Source: Bacillota bacterium (lineage in GTDB: Bacteria; Bacillota; Desulfotomaculia; Desulfotomaculales; JAJYZD01). Taken from it: 29,569 nt of DNA. Location: NCBI GenBank assembly GCA_021800315.1, contig JAJYZD010000009.1, positions 1 to 29,569 on the forward strand, in the 5' to 3' direction. A program made the translations under genes and the position numbers. Each line of letters opens with the position of its first letter. The stretch's first letter is position 1. This document shows, piece by piece, positions 14,653 to 22,576 of this stretch. The notes below the pieces were generated by a model. That model was not told where the DNA came from. It did no database searches and worked only from the letters and a program-made list of their open reading frames with translations.

Positions 14653-16119
14653 ATGGACAGATTGCATTCGACGGTCAAATATCTGGTCAAGTGGGTACCT
14701 ATCGCCGTCGCGATAGGTATTGTATCCGGGTTAGGCGCCGGGGCCTTCATCGTCGCCATCCGTTTTTGCGTCAGGATTTTCCTGACGGGCATTGCCGGCT
14801 ACCTGCCGCCGGTACCCCTGGGCACCGGTCCGACGCTGATAACGCCTATTCTGCACCGGTGGTTCATCCCGGTCGCCACCACGCTGGGGGGCCTGATCAG
14901 CGGTTTCATCGTGTTTCGGTGGGCGCCCGAAGCGGAAGGGCACGGTACCGACGCCGCAATAGACGCATTTCATAACAAGGAGGGCAGAATCCGCGCCCGG
15001 GTGCCCCTTATCAAGATGGCCGCTTCGGCCGTCACTCTGGGCTCGGGTGGAAGTGCCGGCCGCGAAGGACCGACGGCCCAGATTGCGGCCGGATTCGGCT
15101 CGGTACTGGGAACCCTGCTCGGGTTGAACGCCCATGACCGGCGGATTGCCCTGGCCACGGGCATCGGTGCCGGCATAGGCGCCATTTTTAAGGCTCCCTT
15201 CGGCGGGGCCATCCTCAGTGCCGAGATTCTCTATCTGCACGGGATGGAGTTGGACGCCCTGGCACCTTCCCTCATGGCGTCCACCGTAGGCTACGTGGTC
15301 TTCACCCATTTCTTCGGCTATACGCCTGTATTTGGCTGGCATCTGGCCGGCAGCACCTCTTTCAACCCGGCCACCCTCCCTTATTACGCCTTGCTGGGTG
15401 TGCTCTGCGGCCTGGTAGGTATTCTGTATGCCAGGATGTTTTACATGGCAAGGGATTTATTTCACAAAGTACCGGGGCCGAAACTGCTCAGGCCGGTGAT
15501 CGGGGGTTTCATCGTCGGACTGATCGGCATCTACCTGCCCGAGGTTCTGAGCGTGGGTTACGGATGGATCCAGGTGGTGATGGAGAATTTCCGCATGCTC
15601 CCCCTGGCCTTGATCATCGTGCTGATTTTCGGAAAGATAATCGCCACTTCCGTATGCATCGGCTCCGGGGAGAGTGGCGGCGTTTTCGCACCCGGTTTGT
15701 TTATCGGTTCGATGATCGGAGCGGCGCTATGGGGTTTGCTCAGGCTGGCGGGCGCGCCGAACCTTCCGGCCGGCCCGGAGTTGTTCATGGCGGTAGGCAT
15801 GGTGGCCCTGTTCGGCGGTACCGCCCGGGTGCCACTGGCCATGATTCTGATGATAGCCGAAATGACGGGCAGCTACGCGCTTTTGATCCCGGCCATGCTT
15901 GCCGTGGGCCTGGCATACGTTGTCGTGGGCGACAACAACACCATTTACCGGAGCCAGTTGGCCAATCCCGCCGCTTCGCCGGCCCACGCCCGGGAGTATC
16001 TGGCGGAAATAGTGAAGTGCGGGGAAATAAACGGCTTCGATATCCGGGAACTTATGGGCCCGGAACTGGAATACAGCCCGTCGCAGGATGGCCGGATCAA
16101 GGCGGTGGTCGGCGATTGA
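14653..16119 (+). CDS. ClC-family chloride channel/transporter
   Basis: An integral membrane anion channel or H+/Cl- exchanger of about 488 aa. The three selectivity-filter stretches are present: GSGGSAGREGP (gating Glu near residue 138), GSGESGGVFAPGLFIGSMIG (near 337-356) and the later GGTARVPLAMILMIAEMTG. At the site of the internal proton-relay glutamate of E. coli ClC (E203), the aligned sequence GAILSAEILYL has Ile after the first Glu, suggesting a channel or an uncoupled carrier; this is by-eye alignment. There is no C-terminal CBS pair, only a short soluble tail. The start at ATG 14653 is preferred over a TTG at 14614 that overlaps the upstream stop. Confidence 0.88.
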   Translation: MDRLHSTVKYLVKWVPIAVAIGIVSGLGAGAFIVAIRFCVRIFLTGIAGYLPPVPLGTGPTLITPILHRWFIPVATTLGGLISGFIVFRWAPEAEGHGTDAAIDAFHNKEGRIRARVPLIKMAASAVTLGSGGSAGREGPTAQIAAGFGSVLGTLLGLNAHDRRIALATGIGAGIGAIFKAPFGGAILSAEILYLHGMELDALAPSLMASTVGYVVFTHFFGYTPVFGWHLAGSTSFNPATLPYYALLGVLCGLVGILYARMFYMARDLFHKVPGPKLLRPVIGGFIVGLIGIYLPEVLSVGYGWIQVVMENFRMLPLALIIVLIFGKIIATSVCIGSGESGGVFAPGLFIGSMIGAALWGLLRLAGAPNLPAGPELFMAVGMVALFGGTARVPLAMILMIAEMTGSYALLIPAMLAVGLAYVVVGDNNTIYRSQLANPAASPAHAREYLAEIVKCGEINGFDIRELMGPELEYSPSQDGRIKAVVGD

Positions 16120-16171
16120 TCCGCCGGCAAACAGGTTCGGCAAGCCAGTCTGAAAATTTTCGCAAAACCGA

Positions 16172-16200
16172 TTGAAGCCCAAGCCCTTTTGTGGTAAAGT
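16172..16200 (+). promoter_or_regulatory. Predicted amt promoter
   Basis: TTGAAG (16172-16177) and TAAAGT (16195-16200) are 17 bp apart. Transcription would begin near 16207, right before the first stem of the structured leader. Confidence 0.55.
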
Positions 16201-16211
16201 TATCCTTAGAT

Positions 16212-16274
16212 AGCGGCACAGGGGGCGGGTACGAGGCCGTACCCGCCGGAACGACGATGTTCCGGGCAGCCGCT
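16212..16274 (+). promoter_or_regulatory. Three-way-junction leader RNA upstream of amt
   Basis: Outer stem AGCGGC (16212-16217)/GCCGCT (16269-16274) encloses two adjacent hairpins. P1 is GGCGGGTAC/GTACCCGCC with loop GAGGCC (16233-16238). P2 is CGGAAC/GTTCCG with loop GACGAT (16253-16258). Both loops have six bases, with G-A at positions 1-2 and G at position 4. The ACAGGGG linker and GGCA close the junction. A terminator follows at once. The arrangement suggests a riboswitch or a protein-controlled antitermination site such as those bound by ANTAR proteins on nitrogen genes, although those are described with A at loop position 1. No known riboswitch consensus fits. Confidence 0.6.
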
Positions 16275-16276
16275 GG

Positions 16277-16300
16277 AGCCCGGTACGGGCTTTTTTTCTT
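16277..16300 (+). terminator. Intrinsic terminator in the amt leader
   Basis: AGCCCG-GTA-CGGGCT followed by TTTTTTTCTT. The 5' arm (GCCCGG, 16278-16283) can instead pair with CCGGGC (16262-16267), part of the P2 hairpin, so the terminator and an antiterminator are mutually exclusive. Confidence 0.85.
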
Positions 16301-16395
16301 GGCCCGGCCGGAGGAACACGGGGGCGGAGTATGCCCCGGGGGCCGCACTGCGGCGCGGCCCGACAACCTGTCCAAACCATGGTGGTTTGGGGAGC

Positions 16396-16458
16396 AACGG
16401 CGCTCGTTCGGGGTGGTTCCATCACCCCTGGGCGCCGTTTTGTCGTTGTCGACAAAAC
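16396..16458 (+). promoter_or_regulatory. Second attenuator-like element before amt
   Basis: AACGGCGC (16396-16403) pairs with GCGCCGTT (16432-16439), with an internal GGGGTG/CACCCC hairpin, and ends in TTTT: a terminator-like structure. Its 3' strand overlaps an alternative hairpin GTTTTGTC (16437-16444)/GACAAAAC (16451-16458), again with a six-base loop (GTTGTC). The two structures exclude each other. The amt ribosome binding site GGGGGGA lies 6 nt further on. Two more hairpins (16340-16361 and 16372-16390) sit between this and the first terminator. Confidence 0.5.
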
Positions 16459-16475
16459 GTGCAGGGGGGATAGCA

Positions 16476-17789
16476 ATGGATTTGAGTCAATTGGCCGAGG
16501 GTATCAACACTGTCTGGGTGCTGCTGGCCGCTGCCCTGGTGTTTTTCATGGAAGCCGGGTTCGCCTTCCTGGAGGCGGGGTTTGTCAGAAGCAAGAATTC
16601 GCTCAACATCGTCATGAAGGTTTTTTCGGACGCAACTTTCGGCACGCTGGCCTACTGGGTGGTCGGCTTCGGCGTCATGTACGGCGCGGACCGCGCGGGA
16701 CTGGTTGGTACCAGCGGATTTTTCCTGCAGGGACCTTTCCAGTATCTTGGTCTTCATATCCCTGTCTATGCCTTTTGGTTCTTCCAGGCCGCCTTCGCCA
16801 TGGCCGCCGCCTCCATCGTTTCCGGGGCCGTGGCCGAGAGGATCAAGTTCAAATCCTACCTGGTCTTTACCGTCATCATGACCGCCGTCATCTACCCCGT
16901 CTCCGGTCATTGGATCTGGGGCGCGGGGGGGTGGTTGAACAAATTGGGCATGCTCGATTTCGCCGGATCGGCCCAGGTGCACGCGGTAGGCGGCTTCGCC
17001 GCCCTGGCCGCGGTGCTGGTTCTTGGTCCCAGGCTGGGCCGTTACAACGAGGACGGCTCCGTCAACGTGATGCCCGCCCATAACCTGCAACTGGCTTTCC
17101 TGGGCACCTTCATCCTGTGGTTCGGCTGGTTCGGGTTCAATCCCGGCAGTTCCCTTTCCGGCCTGGACCTCAACATCGCCCGGATCGCCCTGAACACGAA
17201 CTTGGCCGCCGCCGCGGGCGGAGCCATGGCCACTTTGTATACCGCCTGGCGGTACGGCAAGGCCGACCCCAGCATGGCCATGAACGGGGCCCTGGCCGGG
17301 CTGGTGGGGATAACCGGCGGTTGCGCCTATGTCGCTCCGGCCAGCGCGGTCCTCATCGGGCTGGTCGCCGGGGTGCTGGTGGTCCTGGCGGTAAACCTGC
17401 TGGACCGGCTGCATGTGGACGACCCGGTTGGCGCCGTGGCCGTGCACGGCGCCAACGGAGTGTGGGGCATCGTGGCCATCGGGCTGTTCGCGGAAAAGGG
17501 CGGTCTTTTTTACGGCGGCGGGGCCCATCTCCTGGGCGTCGAGGTGCTGGGGGTGTTGAGCGCCGCCGTCTGGTCCTTCGGTGTAACCTATGTGGTTTTT
17601 CAGCTTTTGAAGCGTACGATGGGAATCAGGGTTTCCCGCCATGAGGAGTTGGAGGGACTGGATATGTCCGAACACGGCATGCCGGCCTACACCGGCATGG
17701 CCACGCCGGTTGGGCCCGGCATGGGCCCGGACGGAACGCCCTTTCCCTTCCATCCCCACGAAATTCCGGCTAGCGGTCATTCTTCGTAG
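16476..17789 (+). CDS. amt: Ammonium transporter
   Basis: A trimeric membrane protein of 437 aa that moves ammonium/ammonia inward. Amt marks are GINTVWVLLAAALVFFMEAG at the N-terminus, HAVGGFAAL with the first pore histidine near residue 168, the signature AHNLQLAFLGTFILWFGWFG, and VHGANGVWG with the second histidine near residue 323. There are about 11 hydrophobic segments and a short cytoplasmic tail. ATG 16476 has GGGGGGA 5 nt upstream. A long structured leader precedes it and a strong terminator follows, so it is monocistronic; the usual glnK partner is absent here. Confidence 0.95.
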   Translation: MDLSQLAEGINTVWVLLAAALVFFMEAGFAFLEAGFVRSKNSLNIVMKVFSDATFGTLAYWVVGFGVMYGADRAGLVGTSGFFLQGPFQYLGLHIPVYAFWFFQAAFAMAAASIVSGAVAERIKFKSYLVFTVIMTAVIYPVSGHWIWGAGGWLNKLGMLDFAGSAQVHAVGGFAALAAVLVLGPRLGRYNEDGSVNVMPAHNLQLAFLGTFILWFGWFGFNPGSSLSGLDLNIARIALNTNLAAAAGGAMATLYTAWRYGKADPSMAMNGALAGLVGITGGCAYVAPASAVLIGLVAGVLVVLAVNLLDRLHVDDPVGAVAVHGANGVWGIVAIGLFAEKGGLFYGGGAHLLGVEVLGVLSAAVWSFGVTYVVFQLLKRTMGIRVSRHEELEGLDMSEHGMPAYTGMATPVGPGMGPDGTPFPFHPHEIPASGHSS

Positions 17790-17802
17790 AACAGGAAATC
17801 TT

Positions 17803-17830
17803 GCTCCCCTTATGGGGAGCTTTTTCTTTT
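17803..17830 (+). terminator. Terminator of amt
   Basis: A perfect stem GCTCCCC-TTAT-GGGGAGC (17803-17820) followed by TTTTTCTTTT, 13 nt after the amt stop codon. Confidence 0.93.
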
Positions 17831-17978
17831 TCCCGGTTTGCATTTATCGGAAAACAGGTTGCTTTTTGCTCTCGCCAAGGAAGGGAAAAGGTGATATAAT
17901 CGAGAAGATAATTTGGTTCGTCCACTAGAAGGCAGCTCCGGGGAAGAATGGGACCGGGTTAATTAGATGTTTTTTATT

Positions 17979-18006
17979 TTGTCGCCGGGGACAAAGGTGG
18001 TACAAT
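17979..18006 (+). promoter_or_regulatory. Promoter of the DUF4321-maf-radC-mre run
   Basis: TTGTCG (17979-17984), a 16-bp spacer and TACAAT (18001-18006). The predicted start lies about 25 nt before the first gene. A TATAAT-like box at 17894-17899 has no good partner -35 box. Confidence 0.55.
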
Positions 18007-18035
18007 GGGGGACGGGGGGAAATGGGGGAGTAGGA

Positions 18036-18290
18036 TTGGTCAAGTCTTTCAGCAACCGGAGCCCCTGGCTCCTGGTCACGTTGATGATAATCGGGGGTGT
18101 GGCCGGATCCCTGGTGGACAACCTGCTCGTGCCCACCGTACCGTACTTACGCAACGTCTTTTCCATAGCTCTCAGGCCGGGCACCCTGGACCTGCATTTC
18201 CTGGCCCTGACCTTCGGCTTTTCCCTGGCGGTGGGTCCGCTCACCGCCGTCGGTCTGGTCGTGGGCTACATAGTGTACCGGCGTATTTGA
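18036..18290 (+). CDS. DUF4321 small membrane protein
   Basis: An 84-residue protein with two hydrophobic segments: WLLVTLMIIGGVAGSLVDNL and a C-terminal one ending VGYIVYRRI. They are separated by the PGTLDLHFLALTFGFSLAV stretch typical of DUF4321, found next to maf in many Clostridia. Function is unknown. I start it at TTG 18036 because GGGGGAG lies 5 nt upstream; the frame continues further back, but across the promoter. Its stop abuts the maf ATG, so they are co-translated. Confidence 0.8.
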   Translation: MVKSFSNRSPWLLVTLMIIGGVAGSLVDNLLVPTVPYLRNVFSIALRPGTLDLHFLALTFGFSLAVGPLTAVGLVVGYIVYRRI

Positions 18291-18872
18291 ATGTCCATGA
18301 AACGCTTGTTTCTCGCGTCATCGTCACCCCGCCGGCACGAACTCCTGGCCCGGCTCGGCCTTGCTTTCGAGGTGTTTGTACGGCCGGTGGACGAGTCGGG
18401 TTACGGCCACCTGGAGCCGGGGGCCCGGGTGGAAAAACTGGCCGGCGCGAAGGCGCTCGCCGTGGCTGCGGAACTGGCCGGCGGCTTGGTCCTGGGCGCC
18501 GACACCCTGGTGGCGTGCGGCGGCCTGGTCCTGGGGAAGCCTTCAACGCCCGCCGGGGCCCGGGATATGTTGCGCCTGTTGTCCGGCCGCCGGCACCGGG
18601 TATATACCGGGGTGGCACTGGTGGACGTGGACGATGGCCGGATGGAGACCGCCCATGCCGAGACGTCCGTGGTCCTGCGGACCATGGACGAAGGGGAATT
18701 GGACCGCTACGTGGCGACCGGGGAGCCGCTGGACAAGGCCGGGGCTTACGCGGTCCAGGGACTGGGTTCCGTCTTCGTCACCGCCGTAGAAGGTTCCTAT
18801 TCCAACGTGGTGGGGTTGCCGCTGCACCTGGTGGCCGAAATGCTGCACCGGTTCGGAATGGAAGTAATTTAG
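18291..18872 (+). CDS. maf: Maf nucleoside triphosphate pyrophosphatase
   Basis: Hydrolyses non-canonical or modified nucleotides (dTTP/UTP-type Maf) to monophosphates; linked to septum inhibition when overproduced in Bacillus. 193 aa, usual length. Motifs are LASSSPRRHELL at the N-terminus, LGADTLV with the catalytic Asp near residue 70, LGKPSTPAGARDML, and EPLDKAGAYAVQG with YSNVVGLPLHLV at the C-terminus. ATG 18291 directly follows the DUF4321 stop; MKRLF at 18297 is an alternative. radC follows 13 bp later. Confidence 0.95.
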   Translation: MSMKRLFLASSSPRRHELLARLGLAFEVFVRPVDESGYGHLEPGARVEKLAGAKALAVAAELAGGLVLGADTLVACGGLVLGKPSTPAGARDMLRLLSGRRHRVYTGVALVDVDDGRMETAHAETSVVLRTMDEGELDRYVATGEPLDKAGAYAVQGLGSVFVTAVEGSYSNVVGLPLHLVAEMLHRFGMEVI

Positions 18873-18885
18873 GGGAACGTCTTTC

Positions 18886-19572
18886 GTGCAATATCATCTG
18901 GCGATAAGGGACATACCCTGTAATTTGCGGCCGCGGGAACGGCTGATCCGGGACGGGCCGGAATTTCTGTCGGAGATCGAGCTTCTGGCCATCCTCCTGG
19001 GCAGTGGCACCGGTGAGGCCAGCGCCCTCGAACTGGCCGCCCAGGTGTTGAGCCGCTTCGGTGGACTGAAGGGGCTGGCGGCGGCCAGTTGCCAGGAACT
19101 CGGGACCGTGCGGGGAGTGGGGCCGGCCAAGGCCGCCCTCATCCAGGCCGCCGTCCAAATGGGGCGGCGGTTGGCCGCCCAGCCTGCCGAGACGCGTCCG
19201 GTCATAAACTGCCCGGACGACGTCGTCAAACTGATGATGGAAGAAATGCGCGGCCTGGACCGGGAGCATTTCCGGGCGCTGCTCTTGAACTCCAAAAACC
19301 AGGTACTTTACGCGGACCGGATCGCCGTGGGTACTTTGAGCCAGTCAAGCGTACACCCGCGCGAATTGTTCAAAAATGCGGTCAAACGCAACGCGGCGGC
19401 GGTGATCCTGGTCCACAACCATCCGAGCGGTGATCCCACGCCCAGCCGGCAGGATTTGGACGTCACCAAGCGGCTCGCCCGGGCGGGCGAGATTATCGGG
19501 ATCAGCGTCTTAGACCATGTGGTCATTGGAGATAATAACTTCGTCAGCTTCAAGGCCAGCGGCTTAATTTGA
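18886..19572 (+). CDS. radC: RadC-family JAMM/UPF0758 protein
   Basis: A 228-residue protein with an N-terminal helix-hairpin-helix region (TVRGVGPAKAALIQAA near residues 74-89) and a C-terminal JAB/MPN metalloprotease-like domain. The metal motif HNHPSGDPTPSRQD appears near residues 179-192, with the upstream acidic residue in the domain. Despite the name, a role in DNA repair is not established. GTG 18886 is supported by AGGGGA upstream. It sits in the classical maf-radC-mreB order. Confidence 0.93.
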   Translation: MQYHLAIRDIPCNLRPRERLIRDGPEFLSEIELLAILLGSGTGEASALELAAQVLSRFGGLKGLAAASCQELGTVRGVGPAKAALIQAAVQMGRRLAAQPAETRPVINCPDDVVKLMMEEMRGLDREHFRALLLNSKNQVLYADRIAVGTLSQSSVHPRELFKNAVKRNAAAVILVHNHPSGDPTPSRQDLDVTKRLARAGEIIGISVLDHVVIGDNNFVSFKASGLI

Positions 19573-19591
19573 CCGGGAGAGGGGTACACAA

Positions 19592-20623
19592 TTGAGCATC
19601 GGCATCTTTTCCAAGGACATGGGCATAGATTTGGGCACCGCCAACTCCCTGGTGTACTTGAAAGGCAAGGGTATCGTGAGCCGGGAGCCTTCCGTCGTAG
19701 CCATAGAGCGGGACACCGGCAAGGTGCTGGCCGTGGGGGAGGAAGCCAAACGGATGATCGGCCGCACTCCCGGTAACATCGTCGCCATAAGGCCGATGAA
19801 GGACGGGGTTATCGCCGACTTCGACGTGACCCAGAGCATGATCAAGTATTTTATCTTGAAAGCATCCAGGAACAAGAGCTACCTGCTCCGGCCCCGCGTG
19901 GTGATAGGAGTGCCCTCGGGGGTAACCGCGGTCGAGGAACGGGCGGTCCGGGAAGCGGCCCTGCAGGCAGGGGCCCGGGAAGCCTACCTCATCGAGGAGC
20001 CCATGGCGGCGGCCATCGGGGCGGGGCTCCCGGTCCACGAACCCACCGGCAACATGATCGTTGACGTCGGCGGCGGGACCACCGAAGTGGCCGTCATATC
20101 ACTGGGCGGCATCGTGACCAGCCGGTCCATCCGCATCGCCGGCGACGAAATGGACGAAGCCGTGGTCCAGCACGTGCGGCGTAACTACAATCTGGCCATC
20201 GGGGAGCGCACCGCCGAGCAAATCAAGATCGAGATAGGCACGGCGACACCCGGTGAACCTGGGCGCTCTTACGAGGTGCGCGGGCGTGACCTGGTGACCG
20301 GGCTGCCTAAAACGGTCAACATTTCCAACGGGGAAGTGTACAGGGCCATCTCCGAGCCGGTAAGCAACATCCTGGAAGCGATTAAGGCCACGCTGGAGCA
20401 CACCCCGCCGGAACTGGCCGCCGACATTATGGACCGGGGAATCGTCATGGCCGGGGGCGGCTCCCTCTTGCGGGGTCTCGATCGCATGGTCGCCGAGCAA
20501 ACGGGCATGCCGGTGCATATGGCGGAGGATCCGCTCCTGGCGGTGGCTTTCGGTACCGGCAGGGTGCTGGAGAATGTCGATGTCTTGAGACGGGTTCTCA
20601 TTCAGCCCAGGAAACTGGCCTGA
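19592..20623 (+). CDS. mreB: Rod-shape actin homologue MreB
   Basis: An ATP-binding bacterial actin that guides lateral wall synthesis by the elongasome. 343 aa, family length. Visible are the N-terminal membrane-binding start (SIGIFSKDMG), phosphate-1 motif DLGTANSLVY, phosphate-2 DVGGGTTEVAVISLGG near residues 158-173, and the adenosine motif MAGGGSLLRGLD. The TTG start at 19592 has GGGAGAGGGG 7 nt upstream. It leads the mreBCD cluster, 19 bp after radC. Confidence 0.97.
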   Translation: MSIGIFSKDMGIDLGTANSLVYLKGKGIVSREPSVVAIERDTGKVLAVGEEAKRMIGRTPGNIVAIRPMKDGVIADFDVTQSMIKYFILKASRNKSYLLRPRVVIGVPSGVTAVEERAVREAALQAGAREAYLIEEPMAAAIGAGLPVHEPTGNMIVDVGGGTTEVAVISLGGIVTSRSIRIAGDEMDEAVVQHVRRNYNLAIGERTAEQIKIEIGTATPGEPGRSYEVRGRDLVTGLPKTVNISNGEVYRAISEPVSNILEAIKATLEHTPPELAADIMDRGIVMAGGGSLLRGLDRMVAEQTGMPVHMAEDPLLAVAFGTGRVLENVDVLRRVLIQPRKLA

Positions 20624-20643
20624 ACCGGATAGAAGGGTTGAGA

Positions 20644-21465
20644 ATGAAACGGTGGCCGGCGATCAGAAACGCCTTCTTCCTGGTAGTGGTGATCGCCCTG
20701 CTCCTGGTGTCCGTGCGGGTAACGGGGGCCGGGCGGGTCACGCCCCTGTCCGGGGCGCTGCAGGAGGCTTTGAATCCTTTTAAGGGGAGCATGTACTGGG
20801 TGGGCGGCCAGGTATACAATTTGACCGCGTACCCCTTGCAACTGGTTCACGCCACGGCCCAGAACCGGTTGCTGAAGCAGCAGGTGACCAGCCTCAGAAA
20901 CCAGGTGTACGCCTTGGAAGAATACAAATCCGAAGCCCTGCGCCTGGAAAACATCATGAACTATCATCCCGTTTACGCCGCTTCCTACGGTCGATTAGTG
21001 GCAGGGGTTACGGGGCGCAACCCGGGCAACTGGTTTCAAACCCTGACCATCAACCGGGGTTCCAAGGACCATGTGGCTCCCAATATGCCCGTGGTAACGA
21101 CTGCCGGACTGGTTGGCCGGGTGCTCTACGTCACGGCCCACACCGCGACCGTCCTCCTGATCACCGATCCGCGGAGCGGCGTAGGCGCCATGGTGCTGGA
21201 AACCAGGGTTCCCGGCATCGTGGAGGGCGTAAACGCCGGAACGGGCGATGTCAGACTGGCGAACGTCCCCATCATCCAGAACGTGCAGCAGGGACAGACC
21301 GTGGTCACTTCCGGCACCGGCTCAATCTTCCCCCGGGGCATCCCCATCGGCACCATAACCAGGGTAACCAACGAGCCGGCTGGTCTTTTCAAGACCGCTA
21401 CCGTCCTTCCCTTCGCCGACCTGAACCGGTTGGATGAGGTTATCGTCCTGGTGCCTCGTGGCTGA
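20644..21465 (+). CDS. mreC: Rod-shape protein MreC
   Basis: A bitopic elongasome protein of about 273 aa. It has a short basic N-terminus, a single transmembrane segment (AFFLVVVIALLLVSVRV), a coiled coil (NRLLKQQVTSLRNQVYALEE near residues 75-95), and two beta-barrel domains carrying GRNPGNWFQTLTINRGS and IPIGTITRV. ATG 20644 has AGAAGGG 6 nt upstream; an in-frame TTG at 20638 is less likely. It lies between mreB and mreD. Confidence 0.95.
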   Translation: MKRWPAIRNAFFLVVVIALLLVSVRVTGAGRVTPLSGALQEALNPFKGSMYWVGGQVYNLTAYPLQLVHATAQNRLLKQQVTSLRNQVYALEEYKSEALRLENIMNYHPVYAASYGRLVAGVTGRNPGNWFQTLTINRGSKDHVAPNMPVVTTAGLVGRVLYVTAHTATVLLITDPRSGVGAMVLETRVPGIVEGVNAGTGDVRLANVPIIQNVQQGQTVVTSGTGSIFPRGIPIGTITRVTNEPAGLFKTATVLPFADLNRLDEVIVLVPRG

Positions 21466-21476
21466 AAGGAGTCGTT

Positions 21477-21977
21477 ATGCGCGCTGGGTGGTTCCTGGTC
21501 CTGATAGTGGCCGCATCCCTTCTGTCCTCCACCGTTTTCACCTTCCTGCAGGTGATGGGTGTCAAGCCGGACCTCGCGCTGGTCCTGATCATCCTGTACG
21601 GGTTTTCCAGCGAGCCGCGGGAGGGGGCCGTATGGGGTCTTTTCGGCGGGCTCCTCCAGGATCTGCTGAGCGGTGGTTACCTCGGCCTGCACGCCCTGGA
21701 GGGCATGGCGGCCGGTTACCTGGCCGCCATGGCGGGAACCAGGTTCTTCCGGGAGAATACGGGCGTACTCGCGATCTCCACCTTCGGTGTCTCTTTTGCC
21801 GCCGGGGTGGTGCACTTCGTACTTTTGCTCTTCCTCAACATCCATGTAAACGCGCAAGTCGTCTTTTTACGACTCATCCCAATCTCTTCCGCGTATAATA
21901 CCCTGGCGGCCCTTCTGGTCTCCCGGCTTACGGCCCGGTATCCCGAAAGCCTCAGCGCGCGAAGACCCCGCTTTTAG
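21477..21977 (+). CDS. mreD: Rod-shape protein MreD
   Basis: A hydrophobic protein of 166 aa with about five transmembrane segments. MreD features include VKPDLALVLIILYGF, WGLFGGLLQDLLSGG and the final basic tail. It partners MreC in the elongasome. ATG 21477 follows mreC by 11 bp with AAAGGA upstream. After its stop there is a 148-bp gap before minC. Confidence 0.92.
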   Translation: MRAGWFLVLIVAASLLSSTVFTFLQVMGVKPDLALVLIILYGFSSEPREGAVWGLFGGLLQDLLSGGYLGLHALEGMAAGYLAAMAGTRFFRENTGVLAISTFGVSFAAGVVHFVLLLFLNIHVNAQVVFLRLIPISSAYNTLAALLVSRLTARYPESLSARRPRF

Positions 21978-22125
21978 CAGAACCGTGCCGTTATTCCGTT
22001 GACCGGCCACTATTTTACCGGACGCCTGACGGCAGGATTTGGTTGCCTGGTGTTGAATAGGTTAAGTAGCGAATCGGTGCATATGCGGCGGCAGGCGCTA
22101 TAATAAGGTTGGTGGTGGTTGGCGG

Positions 22126-22542
22126 ATGGCTTTGCCGGGCAGGGCCGCAAGACAGCGTAGGCGGGTGTGCCTTCCGGGCGACCTGGATTTGGTGGCCGAT
22201 GAAAACACCGTTTTAATTCAGCGCACCCTGCGCTCCGGTCAGACCGTCCATTACCGCGGGCACGTCGTTGTCCTGGGCGATGTCAACCCCGGTGCGGAAA
22301 TCGCGGCTTCCGGCAACGTGGTCGTGGTGGGGGCGTTGCGCGGCATGGTCCACGCCGGCATGGAAGGGGATGCCAACTCCTTTGTCCTGGCCCTGGCCCT
22401 GCAGCCTACCCAACTGCGGATCGCCGACCATATCACCCGCCCTCCCGACGGTGAAGTGGCACCTGAAGGTCCGGAGATTGCCCGGATCAAGGACGGCGTG
22501 GTTACCATAGAGGCTTTTTGGCCCGGCGGCGCCGGAAAATAG
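22126..22542 (+). CDS. minC: MinC, C-terminal domain only
   Basis: A 138-residue protein that covers only the MinC C-terminal beta-helix: TLRSGQTVHYRGHVVVLGDVNPG, EIAASGNVVVVGALRGMVHAG, FVLALALQPTQLRIAD. This domain dimerises, binds MinD and contacts the FtsZ tail. Standard MinC (about 220-230 aa) also has an N-terminal domain that breaks FtsZ polymers; here only about 20 basic residues (LPGRAARQRRR) precede the C-domain, and the 148 bp upstream cannot encode the missing part. A TATAAT box lies at 22099-22104 with a weak -35. minD follows after 34 bp, so the operon is otherwise normal. Confidence 0.88.
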   Translation: MALPGRAARQRRRVCLPGDLDLVADENTVLIQRTLRSGQTVHYRGHVVVLGDVNPGAEIAASGNVVVVGALRGMVHAGMEGDANSFVLALALQPTQLRIADHITRPPDGEVAPEGPEIARIKDGVVTIEAFWPGGAGK

Positions 22543-22576
22543 GGGAGTGGCGGAAAAATCTTAAGGGGGACATTGC

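Noticed and set aside
16212..16274. Guanidine-II (mini-ykkC) or c-di-GMP-I riboswitch
   Set aside because: Only one of the two loops can be read as ACGR (GACGAT with a G-T closing pair), the other is AGGC; the conserved GEMM core (GACGCAAAGCC-type) is missing.
16422..17843. 473-codon minus-strand frame opposite amt
   Set aside because: Antisense shadow of amt, with no domain and no start signal.
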